Source of the DNA: Planctomycetota bacterium
GTDB lineage: Bacteria; Planctomycetota; Planctomycetia; Planctomycetales; Planctomycetaceae
Assembly: GCA_018242565.1 (NCBI GenBank)
Contig: JAFEBR010000747.1
Coordinates: 1 to 39,444 of the forward strand
DNA length: 39,444 nucleotides
Direction: 5' to 3'
Shown: positions 8,042 through 17,509 of the stretch, piece after piece
Layout of the letters: the number at the start of each line of letters is the position of its first letter
How positions within the stretch are numbered: position 1 is the stretch's first letter
Program-made: the position numbers and the translations under genes
The notes under the pieces: generated by a model
Databases searched by the model: none
Seen by the model: only the letters and a program-made list of their open reading frames with translations
Told to the model about the DNA's origin: nothing

Positions 8042-9199
8042 CTAGCCAACTCCCAGATAGGTCTCCAGCCATTGCGTGAGGCGCACGAGCGTCGCGTCGG
8101 AGATGGTGTGCCCTTCGTGGTGGTTGTAGAGGCCCAGTCGGGCGGGGGTTCGGTACAGTCGGTAGACCGGCAAGGCCGCCTCGAGATAAGGCCAGCTGCG
8201 GTCTCCGTCGGCAGCCCCCGGGCCCGTTTCGCCACCCAGAATCAAAAACGGGCGTGGAGCGATCAGCGCCAGCAGTTCGTGATGATTGCGCGGAAAGTCG
8301 GGGGCCTTAATTCCCGGGCCGAGATACCAGGGTGCATCCCAGTTGGTGGCAGGGAACCCAATTCCACCTTCGCTGGCGACGGCCGCCGCGATGCGATCGT
8401 CGAAGGCGGCCAGATACAGGGCCTCTTTGGCACCCAGCGAATGGCCTACGGCACCAATTCGTTGTGGATCCACTTCGCGCGACAACGAGGCGAGAACATC
8501 CACGCCGCGTTGTGCGTCCCACAACATTTTATGCATTCCCAGTGTCCCCGGATGTCGGCGGGAAAAGGTCTCCACGGCTTCCTGAAAGCTGGTGACCGAT
8601 TGCCATAGAAAGCAGCGCGGGCAGAACACCACAAAACCACGCTGCATCAATTTCAGGCCCAGGTGCTGGGCTGGCGGTCCCTGCACCCCGGCGATTTCTT
8701 CGATCGTGCTGTGGCTGGTCTGATGGAGTGCCACCAGGCCGGCACGCAGAGTCGACCGGCGATCTCGCCCGCGAATCTCGGCACCCGGACGCAGCAGGTA
8801 GCCTTCCACGGGCAGGTCGATTTCCGAGTGATACCGCACCAACTGTCTGGTGCCACCGGGACAAGATTCTTCCCGCAAGACTTCTAACTGGAGCGGCGGG
8901 CGTTCCGCCGGCATCGGACCCAGAAAATCGAGCCACTGCTGACGCAACCGACGACGTTCGACCTGCCAGTCGGCCAAGGTGGTGATGGACTGTCCCTGAC
9001 TGCCGGTCAGCAAGGAGGAGAGACGTGGCGTCTCGGGCGGGAGCTTGGCCGGGGGTTGCTGCACATCGGCGAGCCAGGAGACTTCATCGGCAGCGGCAGA
9101 CGAGGTGGGCCAGTGAAATCCCAGTGCGGCGCAGGCGGCGGCCTGCATCAGTTTTCGACGGGTGATGCCGGGCATGGGAGTGCTCGCAGTGTTTGCCAT
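8042..9199 (-). CDS. Tat-exported alpha/beta-hydrolase (dienelactone hydrolase/acetyl-xylan-esterase-like)
   Basis: Predicted exported esterase, 385 aa. The N-terminus holds a twin-arginine motif (TRRKLMQAA, Arg14-Arg15) and a hydrophobic stretch ending near SSAAADE, so export through Tat with cleavage is likely. The hydrolase domain begins around residue 110. The nucleophile elbow is GHSLG with Ser254, and a likely catalytic His sits in NHHEGHTIS near the C-terminus; the acid is probably in the segment after FLILGGE. The arrangement resembles planctomycete proteins annotated as dienelactone hydrolase or acetyl-xylan esterase, commonly linked to polysaccharide de-esterification, but the substrate is inferred. 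The ATG at 9199 is preferred to a TTG at 9214. It is transcribed divergently from yqgE. Confidence 0.78.
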   Translation of the reverse strand: MANTASTPMPGITRRKLMQAAACAALGFHWPTSSAAADEVSWLADVQQPPAKLPPETPRLSSLLTGSQGQSITTLADWQVERRRLRQQWLDFLGPMPAERPPLQLEVLREESCPGGTRQLVRYHSEIDLPVEGYLLRPGAEIRGRDRRSTLRAGLVALHQTSHSTIEEIAGVQGPPAQHLGLKLMQRGFVVFCPRCFLWQSVTSFQEAVETFSRRHPGTLGMHKMLWDAQRGVDVLASLSREVDPQRIGAVGHSLGAKEALYLAAFDDRIAAAVASEGGIGFPATNWDAPWYLGPGIKAPDFPRNHHELLALIAPRPFLILGGETGPGAADGDRSWPYLEAALPVYRLYRTPARLGLYNHHEGHTISDATLVRLTQWLETYLGVG

Positions 9200-9272
9200 T
9201 CGGTCGGCCGTCAATCCAAGATTTGCAATTCCGGCAGACGGCCGATTGTAGCACGGGGTGGCGCCGTCGCAC

Positions 9273-9278
9273 TATAAT
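9273..9278 (+). promoter_or_regulatory. Consensus -10 element upstream of yqgE
   Basis: A perfect TATAAT lies 40 bp before the yqgE ATG in the short divergent region shared with the esterase. The nearest -35-like hexamer, TTGTAG at 9246-9251, is 21 bp away, longer than usual, so only the -10 is convincing. The implied transcript leader would be about 35 nt. Confidence 0.4.
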
Positions 9279-9318
9279 TCAAGAATTGGTGTTTGTTGAT
9301 TTGGGCTTTCGATGCATT

Positions 9319-9885
9319 ATGGCAGATTCATTACGCGGACAATTCCTGCTGGCCGGTCGCAATCTACACGATCCCAATTTCTTGAAGACGGTCGTGTTGA
9401 TAGTGGAACATGGCGAAGACGGAGCGATGGGAGTCGTCGTCAATCGCCCCTCGGGGGTGACGGTCGCCGATGCCCTGAAAAAGCATTTTGACCTGCCTGA
9501 AACGGGTGAAATGGTCTACATCGGCGGTCCGGTCGAGCGCAACGCGTTGTTCATTCTACATAATGCTGCTGATGTCGATGAATCGGAAACCGCGGTGATC
9601 GATGGCATTTTTGTGGGGAGCAGTCCCGAGACGTTTGAAGCGATCGTCCGCCGCGCCGCCGACGGTGACGACGAGATCAAATTCCGCGTGTACTTCGGCT
9701 GTGCCGGGTGGGGCCCTTCGCAACTGGAGGGCGAAATGTCGCGCGCCGACTGGATGGTCTGCCCGGCAACACCCGAGTCGGTCTTTTATGCAGACCCCTA
9801 CGAACTCTGGGACACGCTGGTGGCCGAGTGGGACAAAGCCCATTCGCCGCTTCCGGGGGTCCCGGGAGATTTCCGGCTGAATTAA
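9319..9885 (+). CDS. yqgE: YqgE/AlgH family protein (UPF0301)
   Basis: Small cytoplasmic protein of 188 aa, the usual length of the UPF0301/YqgE/AlgH family. The family signature is clear: GQFLLAGRNLHDPNF followed by KTVVLIVEH and GAMGVVVNRP, then YIGGPV, and CAGWGPSQLEGE near the C-terminus, where family members have GYAGWGPGQLE. AlgH was named for a regulatory effect on alginate synthesis in Pseudomonas, but the biochemical role is unsettled. ATG 9319 begins exactly at the conserved N-terminus; no good Shine-Dalgarno precedes it. A different-frame ATG at 9312 is ignored. It is followed at 146 bp by the uracil-DNA glycosylase gene on the same strand. Confidence 0.92.
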   Translation: MADSLRGQFLLAGRNLHDPNFLKTVVLIVEHGEDGAMGVVVNRPSGVTVADALKKHFDLPETGEMVYIGGPVERNALFILHNAADVDESETAVIDGIFVGSSPETFEAIVRRAADGDDEIKFRVYFGCAGWGPSQLEGEMSRADWMVCPATPESVFYADPYELWDTLVAEWDKAHSPLPGVPGDFRLN

Positions 9886-10031
9886 ACGGAGACCGGCGAT
9901 CGAACCAGATCGGGTGGCGCGAATTTCGATAACCCTCCGCGCGAATTCGGTGCGTACGGTCGAGGGAACTCCGCCGGGCACGAATACAAGCGGCAGGCGT
10001 TGGGACAACGATCAACGAGGGGAGACGCAGG

Positions 10032-10721
10032 GTGAAATCGTGGGGCCGATTGAACGAACAGATCATTCAGTGTGAAGCCTGTCCGCGATTGCGTTCGTAT
10101 TGTCAGGAAGTGGCGACCCAGAAGAAACGGGCCTACGTGAACTGGGAGTATTGGGGGCGGCCAGTCCCGAATTTTGGCGACCCCCAGGCACGACTCTTGA
10201 TCGTCGGTCTGGCCCCCGCGGCACACGGAGCCAATCGCACCGGAAGAATGTTCACCGGTGATCGCAGCGGGGAATGGTTGTATCGGGCTCTGTTCAAGGC
10301 GGGCTTTGCGAATCAACCACACGCCGAGCATCGTGACGACGGGCTGGAATTGATCGATTGCGCGATCACCGCCACGTGCCATTGTGCCCCGCCCGACAAT
10401 CGGCCCCTGCCTGCAGAAATTGCCTCGTGTCAGGCCTGGTTTCAACAAACCGTCGACCTGCTGCCGGCACGGGTATTTTTGGCGCTGGGGCAGATTGCCT
10501 GGCGCACCGTCGTTGATGAATTATGGCGTCGGCAGTGGTTGTCGGGCAGGCTGCCAAAGTTTGGACATGGGGCCGTCGTGTCGATTGCCGACGAGCGCGT
10601 TTTGATTGGCAGTTATCACCCCAGTCAGCAGAACACGTTTACCGGCCGGCTTACCGAGGAGATGCTGGATCAAGTCTTCACACGGGCCCGCGAGAGCCTG
10701 CCTGCGAAGAATTCGCGGTAA
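10032..10721 (+). CDS. Family 5 uracil-DNA glycosylase (UdgB-like, Fe-S)
   Basis: DNA repair enzyme predicted to excise uracil and other deaminated bases from DNA, 229 aa. Motif A is GLAPAAHGANRTGR (59-72) followed by FTGDRSG, which is diagnostic of family 5 (UdgB); the Asp/Asn catalytic position of families 1 and 4 is absent, as is normal there. Motif B is GSYHPSQQNT (His196). Likely 4Fe-4S ligands are the CEAC pair (Cys14, Cys17) plus Cys118 and Cys133. The start is GTG at 10032, chosen because a strong GAGGGGAG lies about 8 bp upstream and because the Cys pair then sits at the usual distance from the N-terminus. It converges with the ABC-2 permease gene; the 127-bp gap shows no clear terminator. 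Confidence 0.9.
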   Translation: MKSWGRLNEQIIQCEACPRLRSYCQEVATQKKRAYVNWEYWGRPVPNFGDPQARLLIVGLAPAAHGANRTGRMFTGDRSGEWLYRALFKAGFANQPHAEHRDDGLELIDCAITATCHCAPPDNRPLPAEIASCQAWFQQTVDLLPARVFLALGQIAWRTVVDELWRRQWLSGRLPKFGHGAVVSIADERVLIGSYHPSQQNTFTGRLTEEMLDQVFTRARESLPAKNSR

Positions 10722-10848
10722 GACCGGCTCAATGCCTGGTGCGCCAACACCCGACTGGCGGTTGCGAGGCTCGGGACAGGGCTGCACTGATGGAAAACCG
10801 GTGGCTGCTCATTCAGCGCGACTTCGCCGTTTGATCTGGCGCGGGTCT

Positions 10849-12417
10849 TTATTGGGCCGAGGCGATTTCGATGCGGCGGCGGACGTCGTATTGCAGGCCG
10901 AGAATGAGCGTGAGCACGACGGCGTCGACCATCAGGAACCCCATTTCGAACGAGGTGCCCTGTTGCTGCGCTGTCGAGAGCATCATGATGACGGGTGACC
11001 CACAGCAACTGCTGAAGAACATCCCGGCGGCCATGACGGTCGCTGCGAGAGGGAGCGATCCCCAGCGCACAATCATCGAGAAAAACGCCGTCAGGGTCAT
11101 GAATAATAACAGCAACAATCCATAGAACCAGCGGCTGGGTAAGATCAGACAGAGCCCCAGTTCCGAAAGGCCCGCGGGCCAGATAACACAGCCGGCAAAC
11201 AGCCAGAACAATGCGGGCAGCAACGCGGGCAGGCAGCCGAGCAGTTTGCCGGCGATCATGCGGGAAGGTTTTCCCGGAACCATCGCCAGCAGTGGCAGTG
11301 TGTGTTCGCGCCATTCATCATGAAAGACACGCGACGCATACAGGCAGGCTTCGAACGTCAGCAAGCCGAGCATGCCGAGTGCCACGAATTTCCCGGAATC
11401 AGCCAGCGTGTAGCTGTAGTAACGATCGGCGGCCCACAAGGTCAGCAGGACCAGGATTCCATAGACGACAAACTTCAGAATCTGCGTCTGCAGGCCACCG
11501 GCGACGAAATGGAATTCTTTCCAGGCCAACGGATAGCGGACGGGGCGCGATCGACGATGACGTCCGAGTCCGATGAACCGGGCCGTCAGGTCGGCGCGTG
11601 GTCCCCGCTGGTCTCCCGAATGGCGTGTGAACCGACGAAACCCGATCCATGCCAGGAAAAACAGCACCGCCGCCGTTCCCGTGCAGGTCAGGACTTGAAA
11701 CCCGAAGATATGTCCCGCGAAACCGGTACGCATGATTTCCGAAACTTGCGTCAGAATCGATGCCTGTTGTAATCCGTCGTGAAATGCCTGGATCTGCAGA
11801 TCGACATTCGATTTGGGCTGCACCAGTCCGCTGTTCTGCAGACCGATCTGTGTGACCCAGACGAGAATCGGAGACGCCAGGTACAGGCCAATCAGCACCA
11901 GAGTAATGAATGAAGCTGACCCGCCGCGGCGGCAGATGACCGAGGCCAGCACTCCCATGTTGGCCACAAGCAGCAGATACGCGGCAAGTGACGTGTACGC
12001 GGCCAGGACCTGGTTGACGGTCACGCCACCCAACGTGATAGCCAGCAACGTGAAGGGGATCTGGACCAGCAATAGCAACAGCGTACTTACGAGCCGACTG
12101 GTGGATTTGCCGAACAGAATGCCCAGCGGGTTGATGCCGGCGAGCATGAGCAGACCGAGCGTGTCTTCTTCTTTTTCTTCGGTGATCGCCGTGGCGAAAA
12201 AGCTGACGCCGGCCAGGCTGATCAGTACGACATTCAGGTAGGTCATCGTGGAGAACATCTTGAGGCCCGGCGCGCCCACGAGTCCCCCGACCAGAATCGT
12301 GTAGACCAGGCTGGCAAACACCAGCAGCGCGAAACCGGCCCTGAACAAGTGCGCCCGCAATAGGCGCGCGTCGAGTCGCAGGGCGCGAACCAGCATGGCC
12401 AGGGTTCCGGTCAGCAC
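10849..12417 (-). CDS. ABC-2 type transporter permease, internally duplicated (second module)
   Basis: Integral membrane subunit of an ABC-2 transporter, 522 aa, with about twelve hydrophobic segments. Two coupling-helix-type motifs are present: ITEEKEEDTLGLL (about 79-90) and HDEWREHTLPLLAMVPGK (about 367-383), each followed by a lysine and a hydrophobic segment. The second half opens with YPLAWKEF (about 295-302), which looks like a second ABC-2 N-terminus. The protein therefore appears to be two ABC-2 halves in one chain, able to act as a complete membrane domain. The GTG start overlaps the ATPase stop by one base (TAGTG), implying translational coupling. It is the last gene of the long minus-strand run. 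Transported substrate unknown. Confidence 0.8.
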   Translation of the reverse strand: MLTGTLAMLVRALRLDARLLRAHLFRAGFALLVFASLVYTILVGGLVGAPGLKMFSTMTYLNVVLISLAGVSFFATAITEEKEEDTLGLLMLAGINPLGILFGKSTSRLVSTLLLLLVQIPFTLLAITLGGVTVNQVLAAYTSLAAYLLLVANMGVLASVICRRGGSASFITLVLIGLYLASPILVWVTQIGLQNSGLVQPKSNVDLQIQAFHDGLQQASILTQVSEIMRTGFAGHIFGFQVLTCTGTAAVLFFLAWIGFRRFTRHSGDQRGPRADLTARFIGLGRHRRSRPVRYPLAWKEFHFVAGGLQTQILKFVVYGILVLLTLWAADRYYSYTLADSGKFVALGMLGLLTFEACLYASRVFHDEWREHTLPLLAMVPGKPSRMIAGKLLGCLPALLPALFWLFAGCVIWPAGLSELGLCLILPSRWFYGLLLLLFMTLTAFFSMIVRWGSLPLAATVMAAGMFFSSCCGSPVIMMLSTAQQQGTSFEMGFLMVDAVVLTLILGLQYDVRRRIEIASAQ

Positions 12418-13382
12418 TATTCGAGGCCTCCGTGCGTCAGATCCATGAAGGCCTCGTTGAGATGTCTCCGTTCTTCGGCGAACGATTCAATCGGCACGCC
12501 CAGATCGAGCACCTCGCGTAACAACTGATTGGTATCGGTCGCATCACCGTCAAACGAGACGCGGTATTGGGCTACATCTGAAAGGCGTTCCACCTTGACC
12601 ACGCCGGTCAATGCGCCCAGTCGGCGGTCGAGTTCCGGATACTCCCCGCGGAACCCCACGCGATAGGTAGGGTGTTCGTGAGTATGCGCGAGCAGACCGC
12701 GCATGGAGCCTGTGAACTTGATGCGACCTCCGTCAATGATCGTGACGCTGTCGCAGAGTTCGGCCAGTTCCGAAAGAATGTGCGAGCTGATAAAGATGGT
12801 TTTGCCCATCCGCTGCAGTTCTTTGAGGATCTCCATCAGTTCGATGCGGGCCCGCGGATCGAGTCCCGAGGCGGGTTCGTCGAGCAACAGCAGGTCGGGA
12901 TCACTGACCAGTACCCGCGCCAGGCTCACGCGCTGCTGCATGCCCCGCGACAGGCCGCCGATCAGGTCGTTGGTGCGCGACAGCATGTCGGTAATCACCA
13001 GGACTTCCTGAATGACCCGGTCGCGCTGGGCCGTCGTCATCCCGTAGGCGGACCCGAAGAAATCGAGATACTCATAAACCGACATGCGGCGATACATGCT
13101 GAAATGATCGGGCATAAACCCGATCCGCCGGCGGACCTCCTGGGTCTTCAGCAACACGTCCTGGCCGAAGACTCGAACGCTTCCGGCTTGTGGTTCCAGC
13201 AGCGTGCAGACGATTTTCAGAGTCGTCGTTTTGCCGGCGCCATTCGGCCCGACAAACCCGTGCAGTGAACCGGCCGCAACCTCAAAGCTGGCATTGCGGA
13301 CAGCCCAGCGCTCGCCGAACGACTGGCTCAAATTTCGAATTTCGACGGCAGGGACGTTTGCCGAGGGGGTGGTGTCGTTCAT
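12417..13382 (-). CDS. ABC-2 transporter ATP-binding protein (second module)
   Basis: Cytoplasmic ATPase of the CcmA/NatA type, 321 aa. Walker A is GPNGAGKT (45-52), signature GLSRGMQQRVSLARVL, Walker B LLLLDEPASGLDP, H-loop FISSHIL. The Q-loop position reads FMPDHFSMY, with Asp92 where Gln is usual. A C-terminal extension of about 90 residues follows the ATPase core, as in many drug/polysaccharide-type ABC-2 ATPases. Its ATG overlaps the stop of the upstream 647-aa gene (ATGA) and its stop overlaps the permease start, so the three genes form a coupled unit. It is a paralogue of the ATPase at 21489-22421 (same domain layout and same PD Q-loop). Confidence 0.9.
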   Translation of the reverse strand: MNDTTPSANVPAVEIRNLSQSFGERWAVRNASFEVAAGSLHGFVGPNGAGKTTTLKIVCTLLEPQAGSVRVFGQDVLLKTQEVRRRIGFMPDHFSMYRRMSVYEYLDFFGSAYGMTTAQRDRVIQEVLVITDMLSRTNDLIGGLSRGMQQRVSLARVLVSDPDLLLLDEPASGLDPRARIELMEILKELQRMGKTIFISSHILSELAELCDSVTIIDGGRIKFTGSMRGLLAHTHEHPTYRVGFRGEYPELDRRLGALTGVVKVERLSDVAQYRVSFDGDATDTNQLLREVLDLGVPIESFAEERRHLNEAFMDLTHGGLE

Positions 13383-15322
13383 TTGGTTTCTGCAGGAAAG
13401 ATGTCCAGGCTGTACAGGGTGTATCCGACCTGCTGGCCAAATTGAGTGCTGACGGCCTGCATGTTCGCCGGCATCGGGGCGTAACCCAGCAGACGTATGC
13501 GATCCGGAGGCAGAACGAAGAGTTGCACTTCATTGCCATCCTTCAAATCGAGCGATCGGGCCAGAAGCGCGTAAAAGGTGTCCTTCCAGACGTCGGCTGG
13601 TTTTTCATCGAATGAGTTTCGTCCGAACATGCTGGGAGTCGTGCGGGATTTCTGAAACATCTTCGACTCTTCGTAAAAGCGGTCGACCTGGATGATGGCA
13701 TGCAGCGGACCTTCTTCTTTGACGAGTTCAATCGTCGAACCGCGATCGGCCAGTTTGTACAACCTGCGCCCGCAGACGGCATACAGGTCGGTGAAGTTGG
13801 TGGCGAACTCGCTGCCCTTTTGCAACTTAAGAGCCGTTAAGGCGCGCGCCGGCCGGGGGGTCAGTGCGGTTTCCAGATCGCGCGTTGTGGTGGAAATGAC
13901 CGAGCTCTGGTCGGCAGCGGTCTGGAAGTCTGCGACGGTGACATCGAGGGGACGGCCGGGCAGGATCGACCGATGGGCAAATGGCCGTGATGAAAAGGGA
14001 GGCATATCGACAATCAGGTGCGCATCGGCACCGTTGCGGATCTCGCCATTCACTTTTTCATCGATCTGGCAGGTGGAGTAGATCCGCCCGCTGCCCGGAT
14101 GATTGATGGTATAGTCGCCTCCGTCGACGGCAAACGCGTTGGACCATTGAGTCACATCGAGGGTCGAACCATCCGGCTGCTGACGGGCAATGGCCACCGA
14201 GTGGATGACGGTGACTTCATTGTAACCCCGGCGGCCCACGACCAGGAAAATCACGCTGAACAGACCGATCGCGCCCAGCAGGCTGCCGAACGTGATGCGA
14301 AAATCGCCACCAAACTTATACGCCACGAAGTAGCTGCCTGGAAAAACCGCCGCCAGATAGATCAGACCAAGCAGGAAAATCAGGGCCCAACTGTGTTCGG
14401 GGCTGGACTGGTCCTGCATGCGCTTCAAGAGGGTCCGTTCGGGATCCCACGAAATATGACCGAACTGCATCATGTAGGCATTGTTCATCGGATCGGCACT
14501 GGAGGCTGCGGCTTCGGCCTGTGCTTTTTTGTATTCCAGACGTTCGTCATCGGGGATGTTGCGGACCGTATCGACTTGAATCTTCTGAACAAACGGTTCA
14601 TCGAGTTGTTTGCGCGTGCGTGCGACCCGGGTGATTTCGCCCGACCCCACGCGCTGCACATCGGCCGTTCCATTCAGGACCTCGAGTTCGCCCGTGAATT
14701 CGAAGCCTTTTCCGTCAGGCGTTTTGAGCAGATAGGCACGTCCGCCCCGTTTCAGCCAGTCAAGAAAGGCACGCTGGCGTGCGGCTTCCCAGCGGGGCAC
14801 ATGGTCAAGCACCGCCACCGAGAGGGCATCGGTCGCCGTGCCAAAGGGGGGAAATAGATTCTCGGGAAACCGCTTGATCGCGGTGATGCCGCCAAGTGGT
14901 ACGAGATTGTCGGCGTCGTCATACAGCACCGCCGAGCGCTTGCCGTGTCTCGGGGTAGTAATCTCGGTGCGGTTGGAGCGTCCTTCGCCCCAGGAGACTT
15001 GCCAGGTCTCCCAGTCGGAATTGACGTAGGGGTAGAACTGTATCCAGCGGCTGGTGTATTGCGAGAGGTAGAGTCGTTCCGACAGAACCGTATCGACCTG
15101 TTTTCCCCCCACGAATTTCATCAGACGGACTTCGCCATCAAATGCCGAGGATGTCGGATTATCGATCAACAGGGAAACGATATTGAAGTGCTGCGGCACG
15201 ACCTGGCCATCGAACCCCCAGACGGTCTGCCGGATTTCTACAGCGCCGACCGTTCCCGGTGTGCAGGTGACTGCCAGGGACATCACAGTCAGCAGGAGTG
15301 GAATGCTGCCGCGGGTGGTCAT
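13379..15322 (-). CDS. Secreted/membrane protein of ABC-2 module, GldG-like in position, unknown function
   Basis: Not assigned to a named family. The 647-aa product begins with a signal peptide (hydrophobic to about residue 25, probable cleavage near VGA). It continues with an extracytoplasmic beta-rich region, a segment around 170-200 reading AFLDWLKRGGRAYLL that resembles the end of a class-I amidotransferase-like fold, and two membrane segments at about 311-335 and 343-363, then a further soluble region of about 280 residues. The same layout occurs in the 772-aa protein at 22422-24740, which also immediately precedes an ABC-2 ATPase gene; the two are probably distant paralogues. The position recalls GldG-type auxiliary proteins of GldA/GldF transporters, but I cannot show homology. 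The ATG at 15322 lacks a clear Shine-Dalgarno. Confidence 0.72.
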   Translation of the reverse strand: MTTRGSIPLLLTVMSLAVTCTPGTVGAVEIRQTVWGFDGQVVPQHFNIVSLLIDNPTSSAFDGEVRLMKFVGGKQVDTVLSERLYLSQYTSRWIQFYPYVNSDWETWQVSWGEGRSNRTEITTPRHGKRSAVLYDDADNLVPLGGITAIKRFPENLFPPFGTATDALSVAVLDHVPRWEAARQRAFLDWLKRGGRAYLLKTPDGKGFEFTGELEVLNGTADVQRVGSGEITRVARTRKQLDEPFVQKIQVDTVRNIPDDERLEYKKAQAEAAASSADPMNNAYMMQFGHISWDPERTLLKRMQDQSSPEHSWALIFLLGLIYLAAVFPGSYFVAYKFGGDFRITFGSLLGAIGLFSVIFLVVGRRGYNEVTVIHSVAIARQQPDGSTLDVTQWSNAFAVDGGDYTINHPGSGRIYSTCQIDEKVNGEIRNGADAHLIVDMPPFSSRPFAHRSILPGRPLDVTVADFQTAADQSSVISTTTRDLETALTPRPARALTALKLQKGSEFATNFTDLYAVCGRRLYKLADRGSTIELVKEEGPLHAIIQVDRFYEESKMFQKSRTTPSMFGRNSFDEKPADVWKDTFYALLARSLDLKDGNEVQLFVLPPDRIRLLGYAPMPANMQAVSTQFGQQVGYTLYSLDIFPAETK

Positions 15323-15652
15323 GAGTCATCGAGTGCCAGGAGGGATCTGATTGGATTCGTGTTGCCGGGGGAGATGTCAGGTGATGGCCGTATTCGACAC
15401 CGGAAGCCGGTCATTGGCCGGCCCACCACCCTGCTGCATGATACGGGCTGACGACACGACATCCAACGGCTCAAGAGCAGATCGTGCCCATGGCCGCGCC
15501 GCAGGGGCCCCGGGCACTCGGTCGCTGAGGGAGCCGGTCTGGGAATGGGCGAATCTGGGAATTGACATAAAGTATTTGATCGATCGAGGCTCGGAATTTG
15601 TTTGGCCGGGCCAGGTGCAATACGAATCGAGCGAGTCGGTGACAGGGAACGG
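15323..15652. other. 330-bp gap between the two ABC-2 modules, no gene seen
   Basis: No open frame here has recognisable coding character, and I see no tRNA or hairpin-plus-T-run terminator. The one AT-rich patch is at 15561-15585; on the plus strand it contains TTGACA but no matching -10, and on the minus strand only weak -10-like hexamers. As the only sizeable gap inside the 26-kb run, it is the most likely place for the second module's own promoter, but none can be named. Confidence 0.5.
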
Positions 15653-17509
15653 TCAGGTTTCCCGGGCTTGCGCGGCGGGAAAGATCGGACCATTCGACGG
15701 TTCCAGATCCGAAATCGGGTCGTCAGGCTGGTCGATCGCGCCATCGCGAAAGAAGGCCTTGGGGGCCGCCTGTTTGACCCACCAGCGCAACAGGCCCAGT
15801 GCCGTGCCGTAGAGGACGCAGTTGACAGTGAGCGGGATCCAGGTTTCAAAGATATTGGGCGGTGCTCCCACTTCATTGATGGCAATCAAGGCGAGTGGGC
15901 TGGTGATCATGATGATGGCGGCATCCTGATAAAACTGGGTTCCGCGGCTCAGGGCTTCAATCGGCAGGATGCAGGACAGGATGGGGAGCAAACACCAGCC
16001 TACGATCGCGGCTAAGGATCCCACGATGGCGCGTCCCGGGGATTTCGTTTTCAGCCCGATCAAGAAAGACAGCCAGGCAAACATCGGCAGGTAAATCAGG
16101 GTGGTTGATAATGAAGTTGCCAGGTACAGCGCGACGGCCTGGAAACTGGACTCATTGGGGCCACGTGTGTCGACCATCCCCAGGGCTCTCAGCCAGGTTT
16201 CGAACACAATCAGGGTAAACATGGGAATCATCAGCACACCGATCAGGCGCCAGATGCTGCGGAATTTCTGGCGAACGATTTCATCAGCCGTCAGGGGGGT
16301 GGTACACAGAACTTCCAGGGTCTGGTGTGACCGTTCTCTGGCGACGAGGTTGCTGGCGTGGACAGCCACCATCAACACAGAAATTCCCCAAGTCACAAAA
16401 ACGGCGAGGAGCAGCAGTCCGTGTTGCCGGCCCAGCGAATCGCCGAGCATCATCGCCACGCACAAAAGAGCGATCGGGATCTCCAGTAACAGCAGGAGTC
16501 GCAGCAGGTAGTGAAACTGTCCGAGTGAGCGCTTGGCCGTTTCGCGCCAGGCAATCGGTTCCAGATCGGGAAGTGAGGTCGTATCGCTGATCAGGACGAC
16601 GCCGCGGGTCCAGCGGTTTTTGTTCCAACTGTGAAAGAGACGATCGAGTGCCGCGAAAATCTCGCGCAGTTGGTTGCGCGGCGGCACAAACGCCCGGGGG
16701 ATGAAGTAATACCGAGACAGTCCGAGAAAGACGGCGATGGAAAACAGGATGGGGACCGTCCCCGCCACGGCTGCGAGCAGCGGGTGAGATACTCCCCCGA
16801 CGGCCACGGTCCATTGTCCCGATTCGAAAAACTGCATGGCACCGAAGAAGGGGTAGGCCAGGATCCCGGGAGGGGGGCCGGTGTGGTGTCCCAGCAGCAA
16901 CCAGAGGGCCGCAGGACCAAATAACAACAGCACCCCCAGGAGATACGAGGCGATGAAGGCGCTGGCCGTCGTGCGGAAATAGACCGAGCACATCAGGCCC
17001 AGGGTGGCCATCTGGATGACCGAGATGAACAGCATCCAGATGCCAAACGCCAGGTACTCGGGCGAGATGCCCCCCAGGGTGTAAGAAAAACCGAGCAACG
17101 GCAACGACAACAACAGAAACCCGAATGCCGGGATCAGGCGACTGAGGAGCTTTTCAAAGAGAATCGTCCATGAGCCCAGACGGGTCAGGATCAGTAAGTG
17201 CAGCGAGTCCCGTTCTTTTTCCTGGGTGATGGTACTGCACGTCAGGGCCGGGACGAACGTGTAGATTCCGATAAACTGCAAAGTGGCCAGGGCGTGAAAC
17301 AGGCGTCGCCCCTGCCCCAGGGCGGCGAGAGATTGCGTGTTTACCACCGTGAGTAAATCGCGAAACATCATGATGGCGGCAATAAACAGCAGTGACGCGT
17401 AGACCGTACGGATCACGTACGTGCGTTTCCGGGCCGCCTGTTCGATCAGTTCCTTTTCGAGCAGTGGCAGTCCCCAGCCACGCAGAGTATTGCGGAGGCC
17501 GCTGGTCAT
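15653..17509 (-). CDS. ABC-2 type transporter permease, internally duplicated (tandem copy 3)
   Basis: Integral membrane protein of 618 aa, third in transcription order of three tandem paralogues. It begins with the shared N-terminal block (GLPLLEKELIEQAARKRTY, then VIRTVYASLLF). The first coupling motif is TQEKERDSLHLLILTRLG (about 95-112) and the second ARERSHQTLEVLCTTPLT in the C-terminal half, with an intervening PIAWRETAKRSLGQ that looks like the start of a second ABC-2 half. About twelve hydrophobic segments are visible. The ATG overlaps the preceding gene's stop (ATGA). No ATPase lies directly next to it; the ATPase three genes upstream is the likely partner. It is followed by a 330-bp gap. 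Confidence 0.83.
   Translation of the reverse strand: MTSGLRNTLRGWGLPLLEKELIEQAARKRTYVIRTVYASLLFIAAIMMFRDLLTVVNTQSLAALGQGRRLFHALATLQFIGIYTFVPALTCSTITQEKERDSLHLLILTRLGSWTILFEKLLSRLIPAFGFLLLSLPLLGFSYTLGGISPEYLAFGIWMLFISVIQMATLGLMCSVYFRTTASAFIASYLLGVLLLFGPAALWLLLGHHTGPPPGILAYPFFGAMQFFESGQWTVAVGGVSHPLLAAVAGTVPILFSIAVFLGLSRYYFIPRAFVPPRNQLREIFAALDRLFHSWNKNRWTRGVVLISDTTSLPDLEPIAWRETAKRSLGQFHYLLRLLLLLEIPIALLCVAMMLGDSLGRQHGLLLLAVFVTWGISVLMVAVHASNLVARERSHQTLEVLCTTPLTADEIVRQKFRSIWRLIGVLMIPMFTLIVFETWLRALGMVDTRGPNESSFQAVALYLATSLSTTLIYLPMFAWLSFLIGLKTKSPGRAIVGSLAAIVGWCLLPILSCILPIEALSRGTQFYQDAAIIMITSPLALIAINEVGAPPNIFETWIPLTVNCVLYGTALGLLRWWVKQAAPKAFFRDGAIDQPDDPISDLEPSNGPIFPAAQARET

Noticed and set aside
15561-15590. 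TTGACA in the inter-module gap as a promoter
   Set aside because: It is on the plus strand, where no gene follows, and there is no -10 hexamer at a suitable distance.
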